64,000 bases of DNA from Hordeum vulgare subsp. vulgare (taxonomy: Eukaryota; Streptophyta; Magnoliopsida; Poales; Poaceae): NCBI RefSeq assembly GCF_904849725.1, contig NC_058519.1:183137703-183201702 (forward strand). The letters run 5' to 3'. Below, in pieces: positions 12,101 to 25,539 of this stretch. The notes below the pieces were generated by a model. The model saw nothing but the letters and a program-made list of their open reading frames with translations, searched no databases and was not told the DNA's origin. Each line of letters starts with the position of its first letter. The first letter of the stretch is position 1. Position numbers and translations under genes: made by a program.

Positions 12101-13094
12101 TTGAAGGGCATGGCTGACAAATCGTATGGTACAACTTATCAAAGGGAGAAGACACAATTTACCAATGGCATCATGTGTCAGGGGAAGCAATCACAAGAAT
12201 TTTCTAAAGCAAAGGATGTCGTCGGATAATAACTCGGAATGAGTCTGACAATCCCCAAATGATCTTATGTGAGTAACGATACTCAATCAGAGGGATATAG
12301 GATGCAATGCATCGTGTTAATAGACATCTGAAAAATATCGATACTTAATTACCAAAGGAATTATGATTTCCAGGTTGGCGTATCATAATCAGATGCTCCA
12401 ATCAAATACAAGTAGGTTGAATGGACTTAGATGGACAACCCACCAAAATTTGATTTGTCGAGAACCAACTCGGTCTGGGAGGACGTCTGAGCCGGTAGAT
12501 AATTTATGAGCCACAACAGATGATCGTGTGCATTCACAAAAAGGTAGAATCGATAAAATCACAGGAAAATCACAAAGAATTTTAATGAATGCTCCTAGAC
12601 ATATGGATTTAACCATAATGCAAGCAGGTGAGAAAGGTCATGAACATGTGGCTACGGAGGATTTTGGAAGACCGAATAGTAATTCAGAGAGCTATCGGAA
12701 CCCATGACAACTGACGACGGACAAATCCCCGATAAGGTAATTCGTTGCATCTCGTAATAACAAGAACAATTGGGGAAGAAAGTACGAACGACATATGTAT
12801 GTAGTCATCCATAGTGGTAGTCGGAGGAAAGGAAATCGCAAGAGCGATAGGCACTAGTTCTCAAGATAACATCAGAGAGTAACTTCGGAGTCTTCTGATA
12901 GATCAAGCCATCGTCTGAAATACGGGACTCCCTGGGAGGAAATATTTACGCGAACCTAATGTTAGAGTTAGTAAAATCTTTGACCCGAAAGAGAAGAGAA
13001 AGTAGAGCCCAGAGTATAGGAAAGGAGTAAAAGATACTAAAACCACCCAATTGAGATGTGGGCCCATAACCCACAGGTCCCAGGATCAAAACCT

Positions 13095-13107
13095 GGCTCT
13101 GATACCA
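13095..13107 (-). other. Primer binding site, unit 2
   Basis: TGGTATCAGAGCC on the minus strand, three bases inside LTR-2; initiator-Met tRNA type. Confidence 0.9.
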
Positions 13108-13110
13108 ACT

Positions 13111-16100
13111 TGTGACGCCCTCGATTTAATCGTACGCTAAACATACACGCAAATGCGTACGACCAAACCCAAGGACTCACGGGAAGATATCACAACACAA
13201 CTCTAGACACAAATAAAAATAACATCAGCTTCATATTACAAGCCAGGGGCCTCGAGGGCTAGAATACGAAAGCTCGATGAACACACGAGTCAGCGGAAGC
13301 AACAAAATATCTGAGTACAGACATAAAACATGGGGTGCCTTAGAGAAGGCTAGCACAAAAGATACAATGATCGAACGAGGCGAGGCCTCCTGCCTGGGAA
13401 CCTCCTAACTACTCCTGATCATCAGCGGCCTCCACGTAGAAGCAGGCACCGTCGGGGTAGCAATCGTCGGCGGCGGGGACCTCCATCTCCTGGGCTCCAA
13501 CATCTGGTCGCAGCAACGGATCAAGGGGACAAGGGGGGAGCAAAGCAGCGGTGAGTACTCATCCAAAGTACTCGCAAGTCTTACATCAGAACTATTCTAA
13601 ATATGCATCAGTATCAAAGAAGGAGGGTTATATGTGGACTGACTGCAGCAATGCGAGAATAGAGAGAGAAGGCCTGGTCCTATCGACGACTAGCAACTTC
13701 AGGGTCTTGCAGCAATAGACGAGAGTAGAACAGGGGTAAAACATAAATAGTCATATTGTTGCAGCAAAATTAAAGTGAGGTCACGCCTAAAGATCCTCCC
13801 TTGACTCCCTGCGAGGAAGCAATCCCGAGGCAAACTAATTCCAGTTAAGTAACAATTGTAGTTGTAAAAGATCGGGGCACAACTCCAAGTCGTCCTGTAA
13901 CCGTGGACACGGCTATCCGAATAGTTAATTTTCATCCCTGCAGGGGTGCACCACATGTCCCGTCACGCTCGATAACACTCTGGCCGGACATACTTTTCTG
14001 GGTCCTGCCCGGCCTCGGAATATCGACACGTCGCAGCCCCACCTAAGACTAATCAGAGAGGCCAGCCCGCCGGTCTAAATCCTAAGCACAAAGGGTTCGT
14101 GGGCCCAGTTCCCCTTCACGCTCCTGCACGTGGCGTGGGCGGCCGACGTCAGTCCTAGCATCCCTTAATCACAAGCGCGATGCATCTCGGGACCACTCGG
14201 GCGCGCGCCGCTACATTGCTGGCATCTGAAAAGCTTCGGCTGATACCGCGACGCCGAGTACCCATAATTCTTCCCGCATAGCCGGTTAGTGCGAAAAGGT
14301 CTCCGACCAACCCAGATCAAATACCCAAATCCATTAGCATTTTAATTAGGCCAACAACACAGTCTCACGGGAATCCACCCGTCTTACAACTAATCACCAA
14401 TGATCCCAGTAACATGGTCGAGTAACTGTGTGGTTGTAACATCGGGGGGAATCCGAGGTATCACCCTCGTTGGATTCCGAACGATGTACCCGTCAAGGTG
14501 GGCTTAGAGGAATCACCCTCGGGGGTCCCACACTTGAGGGGTTGTACGACAGAGGCATCGTCGGGAATGGTGAAAGAGGAATCACCCTCGATAACCACGA
14601 CCGACTAGCTATACTACAGAGATATCATCAGGAGTACTTAGTGAGGTGTCACCCTCGGTACCCGATAGTATCTCTGTAGCGTCGTACAACAAAGGGGGGT
14701 GAATGTGCTGTGTCGGGTCTGGCTCGTCGATCAGAGATCGAGATTTGAAAACAAGCGGGGCAACTGCTCTACGGGGTCAGAGGGGATGACTGCTCCACCT
14801 ATACTAAGCAGATTAAAGGTGCAAGACTGAAAGTAGCAGTTCATCAAAAATAGGCTATGCATCAGATATAGGAGCTAACTACAACAGCAGCAAAATACTA
14901 ATGCAAGCAGTAGGAAGAAAGACATAGGCGATATAGGAATGATCAAGGGGAATTTGCTTGCCTTGCTGCTCTGCGGCAAAGGACTGATCGGCAGGGTCGT
15001 AGATGTACCCGGCAGCAGCGTCAGTCTCGGGGTCTACCGGTAAGAAGAGGGGGAAGAAACATAAATAATAGCACCGATGCAACACAAAGCATGACATGGA
15101 AAGATGCAGGCTAGACATGAGCTAACGCAGCAACATCCGTCATAGACGGGTCGGAAGAATATCTGACGATATTTTCCGGGTCTCGGGCTACTACCGGTTA
15201 CACTGGAAACGGAGGAAAAGTTCCAAGTTTGCTATGCTAGGGACGCGTGACAGACGAATGGACCGTGTATCCGGGTTCGTCTCGCTCTGCTGATCAACTT
15301 TCATGTTGAAATTATTTTGATCTGACTTACGGATTATTTTATATTAATTTTCAAAGTTTTATTAATTATTTAGGAATTAAAAACAGATTTAAAAGATTTA
15401 ATAAAATCCTATTATGAAATCATCGCGATGTCATGCTGACATTAACATTTGACTGGTCAACTGACCAGTGGGTCCCGAACGTCATAGGCACAAGTTTTAT
15501 TTAAGATTAAATATTATTTAATCAGATTAATTTAGTGGGGGACCCGCGTGTCATACTATAATTATTCTAATTAATTAATTTAACTAATATATCTATTTAT
15601 TTATTTAATAAAAACATTATTTATATTATTTATATTAACTACCGCGTGGGGCCTCCCTGTCATAGACAGCGGGTGCTTTGGCCCCACCGGTAAGTGACCT
15701 AAGGCCATTTACTCGTTTCATTAATCACAAATACATAACCATACACATGTCGTATTCCTCTAAATATTCATATACGCAAATAGATACATCGCATCTCATA
15801 CATACATACATACATACGCGTCTAATACATCATTTATTTTTATTTTTTTTCTCTCAAAACTCTCATCTCCCTCTCTGCTAACACAGAGACAGAGAACTCT
15901 CTCCTAACTAACATAGAAGAACCTAAACTTCAATCCCTCCTACCGGTGTCTACCGTTGACGGATCGAGGTCCCGTTTGCCGGAACGGAACCGGGGCGGTG
16001 AGGAGATCGACATGGTGGGAGGAGCCCGAGGAGGGGCTCACCGACTTTGACGGGAGGGGCCGGTGAAGCCGGAGTTCGCGGGAAGGGGCGGAGGAGACGG

Positions 16101-17093
16101 CGTGGTTCCGGTGGTGAAGGGGACGGTGATGATGGTGGTGACGCGCCGGCGAGGGGGAGCCGGCCGGATCCCGCGAGGTGGAGATGTCTCCCTGCCCGGT
16201 CCCTCCTGGACCGAGCGGGAGAAGGCCGACGGGGGGCGGGTGGTAGGCCGGCGAGGTTGGAGGGCCGAGGCAGCCGGGGCCCCTGCCGGCGGGGTGGAGG
16301 AGGCCGTTGGGGGGGCGGCTCGCCGGTGGGAGGATGAAGGCCGAGGGGCTGTTACGGGAGAGGAGGGCCGGTGGAGGGAGGCCGTGAGGGGGCTCGCCGG
16401 CGGGAGGAGGCTCGCCGGCGGGAGGAGGCAGGAGAGGGGCGCCGGCCGAGGTGGGGCGAGGTGGAGGAGGGGAGGGCTCGCGAGAGGGGAGGGAGGAGAT
16501 CTGGCGTGGGGGAAGGGAGCCACGGGAGAGAGAGGGAGTTACGGGAGAGAGGGAGGTGCTCTCGTGGGGGTTTGTCGGTGGGGGGTGGGGCCTCTCGTGG
16601 GGGTGAGGGGCTGGGACGAGGGAGTGGGGTGGTTGCGGCGCTCAGGGGGGGAGGGAGTAGCGAGGGGGGGTTTGCTCGCCAGGGGGGCTAGGGTTTGAGC
16701 GGGAGGGGACGCGGGGGCCTGGCCAGTTGGGCCTTTTGGCCCAGCTCGGCCAGGGGGGTGGGGGTTGTTTTTTTTTCCTTTCTTTTTTTGTTGTTGTTGT
16801 TTTATTTTGTTTTGTTTTATTTTGCCTTTTTTATTATTTCTTTCTTTCTAATTTCTTTTTTTTCTTTTATCATTATTATTTTTTAATACTTTCTTTATAT
16901 ATATATATATATATTCTTTTAATATTTGTAATGAACTTATAAAGTACTTTTATTTTGTTTCCAAATCTTTTAATCCCGATAGACTTGAATCAACGCGGGT
17001 CTGAGATGGGAATTCGATGACGTGGCATCATTAGCGGTTGATCACTGTAGCTTAATTACAATAATTACTGTTGCAAAAGTCGAGGATGTCACA
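13111..17093 (-). mobile_element. LTR-2 of the array (3983 bp)
   Basis: TGTGACGCCC at 13111 to GATGTCACA at 17093. It has the same sub-structure as LTR-1: four 15 bp motifs at about 14455-14657 and a GC-rich block at about 15960-16760. It is 18 bp longer than LTR-1 because of the tandem duplication at 16393-16428, and its TA tract differs slightly. Confidence 0.88.
16393..16428. repeat. 18 bp tandem duplication in LTR-2
   Basis: CTCGCCGGCGGGAGGAGG occurs twice in direct succession. LTR-1 has one copy at the matching place (about 7958-7975), and LTR-3 has two (24844-24879), the second with one base changed. Confidence 0.9.
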
Positions 17094-17129
17094 ATTCTCC
17101 CCTACTAACAAGAATTCTCGTCTCGAGAA

Positions 17130-17570
17130 TTAAGAGGTAGAGGGAAAGAGCCCGGGGTATTCATCACGAAGATGATCCTCGCGTTCCCAAGTGGCTTCAT
17201 CTTCAGAGTGATTTGACCACTGCACCTTAAGGAACTTAGTGACCTTGCGACGAGTCTTACGTTCAACTTGATCGAGAATGTGGACCGGATGCTCTTTATA
17301 AGAGAGGTCTTGTTGTAGTTCAAGCATATTGTGATCCACTGCTCGAATAGGGTCCTTGAAGCAGCGACGGAGCTGAGAAACATGGAAGACATCGTGAACC
17401 TGAGAAAGGTTCGCCGGCAGTTCCAATTGATAAGCCACTCTTCCACGCCTTTCGAGAACAGTGAAAGGACCAATATAACGAGGAGCTAACTTGCCCTTGA
17501 TTCCGAAACGGTGTGCACCTCTCATTGGTGTGACACGAAGATAAGCCTTTTCGCCAGGTTGATAGACCAT
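17130..17570 (-). CDS. Integrase C-terminus with chromodomain, unit 3
   Basis: Identical at the protein level to the unit 2 copy: integrase tail followed by a chromodomain, 146 codons from the first Met, ending about 25 bp before the polypurine tract. It is part of the array and not a separate gene. Confidence 0.85.
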   Translation of the reverse strand: MVYQPGEKAYLRVTPMRGAHRFGIKGKLAPRYIGPFTVLERRGRVAYQLELPANLSQVHDVFHVSQLRRCFKDPIRAVDHNMLELQQDLSYKEHPVHILDQVERKTRRKVTKFLKVQWSNHSEDEATWEREDHLRDEYPGLFPSTS

Positions 17571-20500
17571 ATCTTGATGATGACGGTCATACTGACTCTT
17601 CTGACGAGACTGAGCAGCCTTCAGGTTGTCATGATTAATGCGAACTTGGTCTTTAGCATGTTGGATAACATCTGACCAAAGAGTGATCAGTCCATTGAAT
17701 GGTGGCTCGGGAATTCCATATGAGCCAAGTGCAAAGGATACTTTGGAGTCAAAGATGTAAAGGAGAGCCAGGTTTCAATCCTGTGGTATTTTGGGTTATG
17801 GGTCCACCATGTGGGCCGGGAGTAGGTAGAGGGGTGACATATTATATGGTCTTGGTAACAAGACATGTCAGAGGATAACCTGTCAGTTATGTTGGATCAA
17901 CATCGGTACCAAGGGCGGGGAACGAATAGCACCATTTTCCTGCTCGTTGAAACGAGGCGGACCGATAGGCAAGGTTCTCGTCCACCGGCGGCTACCAGAA
18001 CGCTACCCACAATAGTAACACGGTCTTACTGACAGAGTTGTACACCAAGAATTTTACCTAAACAGGGAATTAACACTGCTTAGATAAGTTATGCCACAAT
18101 AAAAGTCAAACAGGCCAATGGGAAGGAAAAATGTATTCACACACACAAGTATTAGAGTATACCATTCCCAAGGAAAACATAGAGTATGGTATACATGACA
18201 GGTCATCCAGTACATAACCATTTTGATAAAGAGTCAAGAAGAATCATAATGTTTACCCATACCACGCGCTCTGGATAATTGATCAGGAACAATCTAGCCT
18301 TGCGCTTCCAATGTTCCCGTTGACAATTGAAGTACCACATTCATGCTTCGAGGTAGCATCGACATGGTCATCAGGTAAGGGACGGACCAATGGGTACAAA
18401 AAGAGGATCCATGAGGAATAACTTATGAAATTATTCACACAGTTTTCGCATGGAAGATGACAAATCTTTCATATGGAAGAATTTACAACAATAGGTCCTC
18501 CGACCCAGTGTGCCAGACAAGACATCACTGTACCGGTTTTCCTAAAGACCAAAGTTATAATTATTGGGAAATGTTCCAACCATCATATCTGCCAGAGAAT
18601 TAGATCTGATTGGTGCCGGGACACCTCACACTCAAGATGACTGAGAAGAAAAATGAAGACGCAAGATTCTCATGATATGAACTACACAAGCAATTCTTGA
18701 ATCAAGAGTTTGATTTAATACATATGAACACAATGTCAAGACATTCGTGCCCACATAGAATTTGTATGTCAAAATGCAACTGGGTTCTCTTGGACACCAT
18801 CATCGAGGATAACAAGGCTCCATGTGTAAGTATGGATTAGCTCTTATGAAAGAACTTATTTTCCTTGATCAAATCAGTCAGTAGTTTGGCGTGCTAAGAA
18901 AAATTATATGGAGTGAAGATAGTAAATCTTCAAAACATATAACACTTCGCACATGTGTGAATGATTTGGTATTTCACGAGAGGAAGCGAAACAAAGAGCT
19001 TCATCGTGGTACATAGAGGAGTTGAGGGTGTGGCTGATAGGCTCAACAGCAATCCCTCAAGGTTTTACCAGTGTTGAACTTCCAAAATTTATAATATTAA
19101 GGAGATAGCATTTGTCAAATCAAATGGTATAATGTCGTATGCTCGAGGGAACATCAATAATTAAACATTGGCCGAAGGGTGCACTCAAAAATACAGAATG
19201 AGTAGCACGACCAATGCTGGAATGGTGAGTCAACAACCAATACTCCAAGAATGAAATAATTAGTCGTTAACCTCAAGGCAATAGGGTTGCCAGAAGTATT
19301 GGGATCACACATCAGAGTTCACCTGTTGGTATTCCGGTTGAAACAACACAGGACCAATAGATGAACGATGATGGCGAGAAGTATTATTATATCAAGAATT
19401 CTAAAAACGTGTGCGATCCTCACGACATTCTTGACATACCAGATAGTAATACTCCAAGGTAGAAGATAACATAAGCTGTATAGTGAGGAACACAAAGGAC
19501 AATACAAAACACAAACATGTTCGTGTAGGGGGAAAGGCAAGAAGGTTGTCGACGATAACACATGTTATCGCGGGGCAAGGATGGTATTTCTCATCATGCA
19601 TTCGGTCGATACCCTGCAAGAGCTCGGAATGCCGATGATGATCACGACACCTTTGTCGAGAAGCTTCACGAAGATGTAAATGATCGGCGACGACATCAAG
19701 CAATGGAATGATGAAGCAAGAGGTTGTCGGAATCACAGATAAGACTGCTAGCTTAGAATTGAGATTGCCTTTCAAGACAACCAACATGATGTGGAAAGCT
19801 CGATGCAAGCTTAACGCACAGTTGGTATTGTGTTACAGGGATGAAGGGTATAGATAGCAAGGTCGAGCTACAACATGACGATGATGATGTAGCTTAACAG
19901 CTTGGAATGACAGGATCGAGTACAAATTCATAAACAAGGAAGATTACTAAAAATTGTTGAATCGCAATGTGTACTTGATTCAGTTATCGATGTACTCGCG
20001 TGTCCAACAACTCAAACACGAGGCAACTGAAATTAACGAAAATATCATAGTTGATGAGGAGCTCACAAGAAGTTCCATGACTCAACGATATCCTCGAACT
20101 ACAAGGAATAATATTCGGAGGTAGATCAACTTTAAGGCTTGGACCGATGTATTGATCTGAAGAAGACAAGTACTTTAACTCGTCTAAAAATGAAATCAAG
20201 GTAGGACAACATGGTCGTAACCACGATTGTAAAGTACAAAAGCACAGATACCAGATCAAATCATATTATGAATGATTATTGATACGAGAAGTTTCTATGG
20301 TAGGATCGACGTCGTTTCCATGGGCATGAACACAAAGTTCAAGGTCGACTCCCACTTCATCAATGCATCACCTGCCATTTATTCCTCGCCTTTGATCAGG
20401 TTGTAGCTTTTGAAAGAATAACCGGCATAACACCAGAAGAGTAAGACTCGAGAAAACTCTTCGGGTCATATTGATTTAGGAAGGCATAGGTTCAACCCAT

Positions 20501-21546
20501 CGGGGTATCTTAGGAACATATACCATACACTCCAAGAGCAATTAACACATGCTTGAAGGGCATGGCTGACAAATCGTATGGTACAACTTATCAAAGGGAG
20601 AAGACACAATTTACCAATGGCATCATGTGTCAGGGGAAGCAATCACAAGAATTTTCTAAAGCAAAGGATGTCGTCGGATAATAACTCGGAATGAGTCTGA
20701 CAATCCCCAAATGATCTTATGTGAGTAACGATACTCAATCAGAGGGATATAGGATGCAATGCATCGTGTTAATAGACATCTGAAAAATATCGATACTTAA
20801 TTACCAAAGGAATTATGATTTCCAGGTTGGCGTATCATAATCAGATGCTCCAATCAAATACAAGTAGGTTGAATGGACTTAGATGGACAACCCACCAAAA
20901 TTTGATTTGTCGAGAACCAACTCGGTCTGGGAGGACGTCTGAGCCGGTAGATAATTTATGAGCCACAACAGATGATCGTGTGCATTCACAAAAAGGTAGA
21001 ATCGATAAAATCACAGGAAAATCACAAAGAATTTTAATGAATGCTCCTAGACATATGGATTTAACCATAATGCAAGCAGGTGAGAAAGGTCATGAACATG
21101 TGGCTACGGAGGATTTTGGAAGACCGAATAGTAATTCAGAGAGCTATCGGAACCCATGACAACTGACGACGGACAAATCCCCGATAAGGTAATTCGTTGC
21201 ATCTCGTAATAACAAGAACAATTGGGGAAGAAAGTACGAACGACATATGTATGTAGTCATCCATAGTGGTAGTCGGAGGAAAGGAAATCGCAAGAGCGAT
21301 AGGCACTAGTTCTCAAGATAACATCAGAGAGTAACTTCGGAGTCTTCTGATAGATCAAGCCATCGTCTGAAATACGGGACTCCCTGGGAGGAAATATTTA
21401 CGCGAACCTAATGTTAGAGTTAGTAAAATCTTTGACCCGAAAGAGAAGAGAAAGTAGAGCCCAGAGTATAGGAAAGGAGTAAAAGATACTAATACCACCC
21501 AATTGAGATGTGGGCCCATAACCCACAGGTCCCAGGATCGAAACCT

Positions 21547-21559
21547 GGCTCTGATACCA
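21547..21559 (-). other. Primer binding site, unit 3
   Basis: TGGTATCAGAGCC on the minus strand next to LTR-3; initiator-Met tRNA type. Confidence 0.9.
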
Positions 21560-21562
21560 ACT

Positions 21563-24500
21563 TGTGACGCCCTCGATTTAATCGTACGCTAAACATACAC
21601 GCAAATGCGTACGACCAAACCCAAGGACTCACGGGAAGATATCACAACACAACTCTAGACACAAATAAAAATAACATCAGCTTCATATTACAAGCCAGGG
21701 GCCTCGAGGGCTAGAATACGAAAGCTCGATAAACACACGAGTCAGCGGAAGCAACAAAATATCTGAGTACAGACATAAAACAAGGGGTGCCTTAGAGAAG
21801 GCTAGCACAAAAGATACAACGATCGAACGAGGCGAGGCCTCCTTCCTGGGAACCTCCTAACTACTCCTGATCATCAGCGGCCTCCACGTAGAAGCAGGCA
21901 CCGTCGGGGTAGCAATCGTCGGCGGCGGGGACCTCCATCTCCTGGGCTCCAACATCTGGTCGCAGCAACGGATCAAGGGGACAAGGGGGGAGCAAAGCAG
22001 CGGTGAGTACTCATCCAAAGTACTCGCAAGTCTTACATCAGAACTATTCTAAATATGCATCAGTATCAAAGACGGAGGGTTATATGTGGACTGACTGCAG
22101 CAATGCGAGAATAGAGAGAGAAGGCCTAGTCCTATCGAAGACTAGCATCTTCAGGGTCTTGCAGCAATAGACGAGAGTAGAACAGGGGTAAAACATAAAT
22201 AGTCATATTGTTGCAGCAAAATTAAAGTGAGGTCACGCCTAAAGATCCTCCCTCGACTCCCTGCGAGGAAGCAATCCCGAGGCAAACTAATTCCAGCTAA
22301 GTAACAATTGTAGTTGTAAAAGATCGGGGCACAACTCCAAGTCGTCCTGTAACCGTGGACACGGCTATCCAAATAGTTAATTTTCATCCCTGCAGGGGTG
22401 CACCACATGTCCCGTCACGCTCGATAACACTCTGGCCGGACATACTTTTCTGGGTCCTGCCCGGCCTCGGAATATCGACACGTCGCAGCCCCACCTAAGA
22501 CTAATCAGAGAGGCCAGCCCGCCGGTCTAAATCCTAAGCACAAAGGGTTCGTGGGCCCAGTTCCCCTTCACGCTCCTGCACGTGGCGTGGGCGGCCGACG
22601 TCTGTCCTAGCATCCCTTAATCACAAGCGCGATGCATCTCGGGACCACTCGGGCGCGCGCCGCTACATTGCTGGCATCTGAAAAGCTTCGGCTGATACCG
22701 CGACGCCGAGTACCCATAATTCTTCCCGCGTAGCCGGTTAGTGCGAAAAGGTCTCCGACCAACCCAGATCAAATACCCAAATCCATTAGCATTTTAATTA
22801 GGCCAACAACACAGTCTCACGGAAATCCACCCGTCTTACAACTAATCACCAATGATCCCAGTAACATGGTCGAGTCACTGTGTGGTTGTAACATCGGGGG
22901 GAATCCGAGGTATCACCCTCGTTGGATTCCGAACGATGTACCCGTCAAGGTGGGCTTAGAGGAATCACCCTCGGGGGTCCCACACTTGAGGGGTTGTACG
23001 ACAGAGGCATCGTCGGGAATGGTGAAAGAGGAATCACCCTCGATAACCACGACCGACTAGCTATACTACAGAGATATCATCAGGAGTACTTAGTGAGGTG
23101 TCACCCTCGGTACCCGATAGTCTCTCTGTAGCGTCGTACAACAAAGGGGGGTGAATGTGCCGTGTCGGGTCTGGCTCGTCGATCAGAGATCGAGATTTGA
23201 AAACAAGCGGGGCAACTGCTCTACGGGGTCAGAGGGGATGACTGCTCCACCTATACTAAGCAGATTAAAGGTGCAAGACTGAAAGTAGCAGTTCATCAAA
23301 AATAGGCTATGCATCAGATATAGGAGCTAACTACAACAGCAGCAAAATACTAATGCAAGCAGTAGGAAGAAAGACATAGGCGATATAGGAATGATCAAGG
23401 GGAATTTGCTTGCCTTGCTACTCTGCGGCAAAGGACTGATCGGCAGGGTCGTAGATGTACCCGGCAGCAGCGTCAGTCTCGGGGTCTACCGGTAAGAAGA
23501 GGGGGAAGAAACATAAATAATAGCACCGATGCAACACAAAGCATGACATGGAAAGATGCAGGCTAGACATGAGCTAACGCAGCAACATCCGTCATAGACG
23601 GGTCGGAAGAATATCTGACGATATTTTCCGGGTCTCGGGCTACTACCGGTTACACTGGAAACGGAGGAAAAGTTCCAAGTTTGCTATGCTAGGGACACGT
23701 GACAGACGAATGGACCGTGTATCCGGGTTCGTCTCGCTGTGCTGATCAACTTTCATGTTGAAATTATTTTGATCTGACTTACGGATTATTTTATATTAAT
23801 TTTCAAAGTTTTATTAATTATTTAGGAATTAAAAACAGATTTAAAAGATATAATAAAATCCTATTATGAAATCATCGCGATGTCATGCTGACATTAACAT
23901 TTGACTGGTCAACTGACCAGTGGGTCCCGAACGTCATAGGCACAAGTTTTATTTAAGATTAAATATTATTTAATCAGATTAATTTAGTGGGGGACCCGCG
24001 TGTCATACTCTAATTATTCTAATTAATTAATTTAACTAATATATCTATTTATTTATTTAATAAAAACATTATTTATATTATTTATATTAACTACCGCGTG
24101 GGGCCTCCCTGTCATAGATAGCGGGTGCTTTGGCCCCACCGATAAGTGACCTAAGGCCATTTACTCGTTTCATTAATCACAAATACATAACCATACACAT
24201 GTTGTATTCCTCGAAATATTCATATACGCAAATAGATACATCGCATCTCATACATACATACATACATACGCGTCTAATACATCATTTATTTTTATTTTTT
24301 TTCTCTCAAAACTCTCATCTCCCTCTCTGCTAACAGAGAGACAGAGAACTCTCTCCTAACTAACATAGAAGAACCTAAACTTCAATCCCTCCTACCGGTG
24401 TCTACCGTTGACGGATCGAGGTCCCGTTTGCCGGAACGGAACCGGGGCGGTGAGGAGATCGACATGGTGGGAGGAGCCCGAGGAGGGGCTCACCGACGTT

Positions 24501-25539
24501 GACGGGAGGGGCCGGTGAAGCCGGAGTTCGCGGGAAGGGGCGGAGGAGACGGCGTGGTTCCGGTGGTGAAGGGGACGGTGATGATGGTGGTGACGCGCCG
24601 GCGAGGGGGAGCCGGCCGGATCCCGCGAGGTGGAGATGTCTCCCTGCCCGGTCCCTCCTGGACCGAGCGGGAGAAGGCCGACGGGGGGCGGGTGGTAGGC
24701 CGGCGAGGTTGGAGGGCCGAGGCAGCCGGGGCCCCTGCCGGCGGGGTGGAGGAGGCCGTGGGGGGGCGGCTCGCCGGTGGGAGGATGGAGGCCGAGGGGC
24801 TGTTACGGGAGAGGAGGGCCGGTGGAGGGAGGCCGTGAGGGGGCTCGCCGGCGGGAGGAGGCTCACCGGCGGGAGGAGGCATGAGAGGGGCGCCGGCCGA
24901 GGTGGGGCGAGGTGGAGGAGGGGAGGGCTCGCGAGAGGGGAGGGAGGAGATCTGGCGTGGGGGAAGGGAGCCACGGGAGAGAGAGGGAGTTACGGGAGAG
25001 AGGGAGGTGCTCTCGTGGGGGTTTGTCGGTGGGGGGTGGGGCCTCTCGTGGGGGTGAGGGGCTGGGACGAGGGAGTGGGGTGGTGGCGGCGCTCAGGGGG
25101 GAGGGAGTAGCGAGGGGGGGTTTGCTCGCGAGGGGGGCTAGGGTTTGAGCGGGAGGGGACGCGGGGGCCTGGCCAGTTGGGCCTTTTGGCCCAGCTCGGC
25201 CAGGGGGGTGGGGGTTGTTTTTTTTTCCTTTCTTTTTTTGTTGTTGTTGTTTTATTTTGTTTTGTTTTATTTTGCCTTTTTTATTATTTCTTTCTTTCTA
25301 ATTTCTTTTCTTTCTTTTATCATTATTATTTTTTAATACTTTCTTTTTATATATATATATTCTTTTAATATTTGTAATGAACTTATAAAGTACTTTTCTT
25401 TTGTTTCCAAATCTTTTAATCCGGATAGACTTGAATCAACGCGGGTCTGAGATGGGAATTCGATGACGTGGCATCATTAGCGGTTGATCACTGTAGCTTA
25501 ACTACAATAATTACTGTTGCAAAAGTCGAGGATGTCACA
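21563..25539 (-). mobile_element. LTR-3 of the array (3977 bp)
   Basis: TGTGACGCCC at 21563 to GATGTCACA at 25539. Four 15 bp motifs lie at about 22907-23109, and the GC-rich block is at about 24410-25210. It carries the 18 bp duplication (24844-24879) and a shorter TA tract. It has more private substitutions than LTR-1 or LTR-2, for example CAAGGGGTGCC where they have CATGGGGTGCC. Confidence 0.88.

Larger units (their letters stand above)
8642..13110 (-). mobile_element. Internal region, array unit 2
   Basis: A 4469 bp interior, exactly the length of units 1 and 3. Polypurine tract at 8642-8654, pol fragment at 8678-9118, then about 4 kb without recognisable coding to the primer site at 13095-13107. 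It differs from unit 1 by scattered single bases only. Confidence 0.88.
17094..21562 (-). mobile_element. Internal region, array unit 3
   Basis: A 4469 bp interior with polypurine tract at 17094-17106, pol fragment at 17130-17570 and primer site at 21547-21559. The rest is non-coding. A few bases near the primer site (GATCGAAACC, AATACCACCC) are private to this unit. Confidence 0.88.
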
